DNA of 64,000 nt from NCBI GenBank assembly GCA_008692225.1, contig VICG01000008.1, positions 2,320,001 to 2,384,000 of the forward strand. Direction: 5' to 3'. Below, piece by piece: positions 60,001-64,000 of this stretch. Below the pieces are notes generated by a model. It was not told the origin of the DNA, did no database searches, and worked only from the letters and a program-made list of their open reading frames with translations. Made by a program: the position numbers and the translations under genes. Each line of letters opens with the position of its first letter. The stretch's first letter is position 1. Origin of the DNA: Monilinia fructicola (lineage: Eukaryota; Ascomycota; Leotiomycetes; Helotiales; Sclerotiniaceae).

Positions 60001-63000
60001 AGCTGAATGCATAACACCCACTATGTATACATGGTTCATCAAATGTACTGTATGGATTTAGTTTTCTACCTCGGATCTATCACGAAAGGGTTCATCATTA
60101 GATCCATTCTCCAACAGATTATTCTGTTGGTTTGGTCACAATACTGGTAACTGAAAACTTACTCCGCCCCACGCCCGGTTGACTCGACAGACTATCCCGA
60201 CCACCTAAAATCCTCCCGTACTTGTTGGTTGTTGGTCTTTACCCGCTGTCTAGTGTACCATGTTTTGGATGTTACTGTATTCACAATCAAGCGGAGGAGA
60301 GGAGAGACCCTTGGCAACAACTAGAGATCATAAAAGTTCAGTGTTCACCTCCAATTTCCCTCCCCACCTTCGCTTATCCTTCTCTCTTTGTCGATTTGGG
60401 GTTAGAGGTTGAGGTAGCCGATAATTAAAATCATGGCTGTTGATCTGATAAGATTGGGTTTGACTAAGCAATGGAAACTAAAACTAAAAACTGCCGGGTC
60501 GAGATATTTTGACTAAAATTTTGATATTTGACGTACTCTTTGGAAGTTTTTTTCAATCATAACAACTGTCAATCTTTTTTTTTTCTTTGGTTCAAACTAT
60601 TGATCACGGCTGAGGTTAGAAAAAGTAATTGGAGATAACATGTCCTGATTAAGAAGGTAATCGAGATGATATGATCTGATTCGACTGTATTTAATTCTAC
60701 GGAGTAAGGTGGTCTTTTCACGATCAAGACCCTTCCTTTTTTCTTTTCTAATTGACAAGTCAATCCTTATAAAACCTAATGAGTGCGGTAGGACTTCTCA
60801 TTGGATGCAGTCTTTGCTACTGAACTTGGATCTTGACTTGGAAATCTGTTACGTATTGACCTAGACTTTTGGGCCTTTGGCTAGGGTTCGGCTCTTTGAC
60901 TATTAAATTATGGGTGGCGAGCAAGATCCACCAAATAACATCCATTGGCTTGGATCGTTTATGGGAGAAGCGACAGGGCTCTTTAGGGGCCTCGGTAAAA
61001 ACCCATGGTTGCGGCTCCCCCCAGTTCTCTTGGTTTTATGCTGATGAATATGTAGTCTGAACAATTTATGAGATGGGGGACAATGGAGTATCTATGGGTT
61101 AGATCCCTGTAGTGTGTTATTGCATCGGAGTTCCTCAATAACGCAACACAAATCGTCAGTTCTTTCAATTTCTATTGCTCGGTATCCCTACCAGCCTGTG
61201 GTGTTCAGATGGAGAGTATCCGTGGGGTACAATGTGGCAGTGGATTTTGTTGTACGACCTTTTCGCAAAGTTAAATACATTGAATGATCTCTTGGGATTG
61301 TTCTTGACCCTTTCTAGACTTAGTGGATGAGTTCATCACCCTACTTCGTATATGTCAGGTCAGGCAGGATGATGTAATTGAGGACGAGTATCATTCGGGA
61401 CCGAACACATAATATATTATTCAAAGTACAGATATTTTGTTTTTACATCATTTGAATTCCAGTTTTGTATTAATTGGTACAAAATATTTCTATATAAGGA
61501 AGATGTTAATCCTCTTGATATGGAATCTAGATCTCTACACAATAGATTCAAGTCTTCAAATAAAACTGTATGATGGTATATTTTGTTATGGAATCTACGG
61601 AGTAGATTCCTAGATTCTATCAAAGGAACATGACGCTCATTTTTGTGGAACAATATTTAGAGTGATATACGGAGTGGTTTGATCTTGGTGGCATGAAAGT
61701 AAATTTGCCGTACTGTACAACTAATCAATCATGCTTTTTTGAAGTTGGGGCAGTGTTCCACGAATTCATGGAGCAGATTCTCCACTTTTAACACCTTATT
61801 CTTATGATCCCGGATGCCACGGGTGAGTTGGTGTGGTACAGAAGGATTGAGGTTACAGTACATATTGTAGTCGAGTTACAGCTTGCCCAGGTATATAAAA
61901 TTGCATATTCGTTATCAAAATTACACCTAGGTATTGTGATACCTAAACCTTCTTAAGAAGATACCTAACAATATACCATGATCATTCGGGTCTTGTATAG
62001 CTTGGTTGGCTATGCAGAAGTGCCAACGATTGAAAATTACTCCAAATAGTGAAAGATCAATGGAACTGGTACATCATTCCAAACCCAATCTGGTTCCCTT
62101 ACATAAAGTCTTTAAAGCTTTCATAAATTCCGATCCGCTCCGATTCATTCTAGCTATATGATTGGATCAGAAAGTCTTTGCGGAACACAAAGTTCGATCT
62201 GATCCTTTGGACCAACTAGTATGTGATTGCCGCGATAGTACCTGTTAATTCTCCTGAGTTAGCCTGGTTTCTTACCCCATTTTATCCTATTATAGCTAGT
62301 GTCCCGTCCAATGCTTATTTAAACTTTCCTCAGTATCCGCAACTTACACGGGAAAAGAGCGGGCTATTCTATTCAGGGCTGACTTGGGTGTCTCAAAGAC
62401 CGGGATATATACCGAGACTTCACCACCTTGGTAAAGCTGAGCTATTTCATGGTTATGGGATACATCGATTTGTTCCCCTATATTAAAATCTTGTATGATA
62501 GGGATTGTCAACCACTAGAATTTGCAGGTTTTGGATATTTTAACTTCATTAAGAATTCATTAAGAAATCCTTATATAAAAAAGTCTACTATAGGGGTCTA
62601 ATCCGATGTGCTCATACCCTTTACATGACTCTTCTGCAGGTACTGCTCAATCCAGGGTCAGTACCGGCAGGAATTAATAAAATTTGTTTCAACGAGATGG
62701 GCTGGGTGACATTCGGGGAAAGCCGTTGAAATGATCTGTGGATCATGTCGTGATTCCATCGACTATCATCAACGTTGCTAATTCTTAGCAATCAGGCTAT
62801 GTAGGATTGCGTGCGGAGGGTCCGGGTGACTTTGAGAATATCGAGATTACTGAACCTGATGATGACTAGCCCTACAGATTTCCCCGTGCTTTCCTTCTTT
62901 CGTGGGGAATATCTATATAAGAGCTTCCTATCCTCCATGATGGCAATCCTTTCCCAACCAGACAACAAGTTCAGAGTCATTCTTTTCCAGTAGACAGTTT

Positions 63001-63022
63001 TTGCCTTTGCTTTCACCTCAAG
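57052..63022. other. Gene-poor 6 kb, no supported gene
   Basis: AT-rich unique-looking DNA with short frames only. A degenerate direct repeat seems to link about 57590-57700 with 57775-57905 (both contain CTTCGCACCCC/CCTCGCACCCC and then TTTGTATTATG about 55-75 bases on). TACGGAGTA occurs at 60698 and 61596. No RNA gene or transposon ends were recognised. Confidence 0.45.
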
Positions 63023-64000
63023 ATGCTTCTTTCCACTATCCGAGTCCTTGCTTTGGGCAGCCTACTCGGCACCTCATTTGCTCGAGTCAACAATGTCCCT
63101 ATTGATCACTCAACACTGGATGAACTTTACGCTGCAGCCCTCAAAGAAGATGGAAAATTGGTTGTAGCATCAGGTGGTGATGGTTAGTAAACATTCCCGA
63201 TACTAGATTCATCTTCAATCAGATACATATATTGACGAGCTACAAGCCGGAACTCAAGCCACTGGTGTTAGAACTGGTTGGGCAGCACGATTCCCCAAGA
63301 TCGCCCTTGATTACCAAGTTGACCTCTCAAAATACCACGACAGTCGAATTGATCGAGGATACTGGTCCAACAACCATACCTACGATGTTGCCGTTCTCCA
63401 AACCCTCCATGATTTCCAGCGTTGGAAGGAGGAGGATCGCTTGTTGTTTTACAAGCCCCCAACATTCCTTGATTTGTATGCAGGGGAGACAGATCTCGAT
63501 GGTGCTTTCTTGCCAATCGGCATTTGTAAGTGTTTTCGCTTGCTGTGTTTCTTCTGTGCTAACCTTCCACTTCAGCCAGCTTTGGTAACTTCATCTACGA
63601 TAGCTCCGTTGTATCGGAATCCGATGTTCCAACCAGCTATGCAGACCTTCTAGATCCTAAATGGAAAGGAAAGATTGTAGCCACCTACCCTAACGATGAC
63701 GATGCCATCGCATTCCTCTTCTCCATCATCGTCGAAAAATACGGTTTTGAATGGTTGGACGCATTTGCAGCCCAAGATGTCCAATGGGTCCGCGGAACCG
63801 CCACTCCCGGTTTCGTCATCCGTGACAACCATAACAATGTCACATCAGCTTCCGGCTCGTCGCCATACGGACGAGTTCTCAGCTTCACCGGTTACGCACC
63901 TTCAAATGCAAGCTACATCAAGACTGTGCAACCACCGGCTCCAGAACAGCATTATGGCATGGGCCCAAACTGCTGCAGCCTTCACCACTACCAAGCGACC
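63023..64000 (+). CDS. Secreted periplasmic-binding-protein-like protein (bacterial SBP family), partial, one frameshift as read
   Basis: Exons: 63023-63182, 63223-63525 and 63576 to beyond the window; introns of 40 and 50 bp keep frame. A signal peptide (MLLSTIRVLALGSLLGTSFA) precedes LYAAALKEDGKLVVASGGD, then RFPKIALDYQVDLSKYHDSR, YDVAVLQTLHDF, FLPIG, YADLLDPKWKGKIV and YPNDDDAIAFLF. This is the order of extracellular Fe3+-type solute-binding proteins (type II periplasmic binding fold), a group common in bacteria and also found as secreted proteins in fungi. The ligand is unknown. Near the window end, a surplus T at 63952-63953 breaks the expected PEQHMAWAQTAAAFTTTKR; removing it restores the frame. 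Confidence 0.8.

Overview
The window is nuclear DNA of a filamentous ascomycete, most likely a leotiomycete (Helotiales, Sclerotiniaceae-like). I infer this from the short GT..AG introns (about 40-120 bp) with CTAAC/CTAAT branch sites, the intermediate GC content, an X-type aquaporin, nitrogen-regulatory GATA sites, and an extremely AT-rich island that looks like RIP-mutated transposon. The species call is inference. All gene models were built by eye from splice signals and protein-family knowledge; no database search was possible.

Layout. 0-1.3 kb: 5' part of a secreted two-domain protein (-). 4.4-11.4 kb: a run of small, highly charged intron-containing genes of unknown function, with tRNA-like/SINE-like sequence at 8.3-8.7 kb. 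12.3-13.1 kb: simple-sequence tracts. 13.5-19.1 kb: a short-chain dehydrogenase (-) and a type I glutamine synthetase-like gene (+), separated by 2.6 kb of microsatellite. 19.1-24.9 kb: gene-free, with a roughly 390 bp AAT array and two nested terminal-inverted-repeat elements. 24.9-45.5 kb: the main conserved block, holding ketopantoate reductase, a TFIIIC tau55/GTF3C6-like subunit, a methyltransferase, a GC-rich orphan, the complex I 24 kDa subunit, an X-type aquaporin, a MARVEL protein, an ER Hsp40 ending in KDEL and a small glycine-rich protein. 48.0-57.1 kb: a secreted flavin oxidoreductase, an ammonium transporter, a secreted metallo-beta-lactamase-fold protein and two small orphan genes. 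57.1-63.0 kb: no supported gene. 63.0-64.0 kb: 5' part of a secreted protein resembling bacterial periplasmic solute-binding proteins.

The genes do not form an evident metabolic cluster. Two share nitrogen metabolism: the ammonium transporter and the glutamine synthetase-like gene both have clusters of GATA sites upstream, fitting AreA/NIT2 control.

The most notable pattern is that five conserved, otherwise well-preserved genes (short-chain dehydrogenase, glutamine synthetase-like, ER Hsp40, flavin oxidoreductase, solute-binding-like) each carry one surplus T on the sense strand in or beside a T run. The dehydrogenase also has one surplus base at a splice junction. At least nine neighbouring genes are frame-perfect. 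Residual insertion errors in a long-read assembly are the likeliest cause; pseudogenization or +1 frameshifting are the alternatives.
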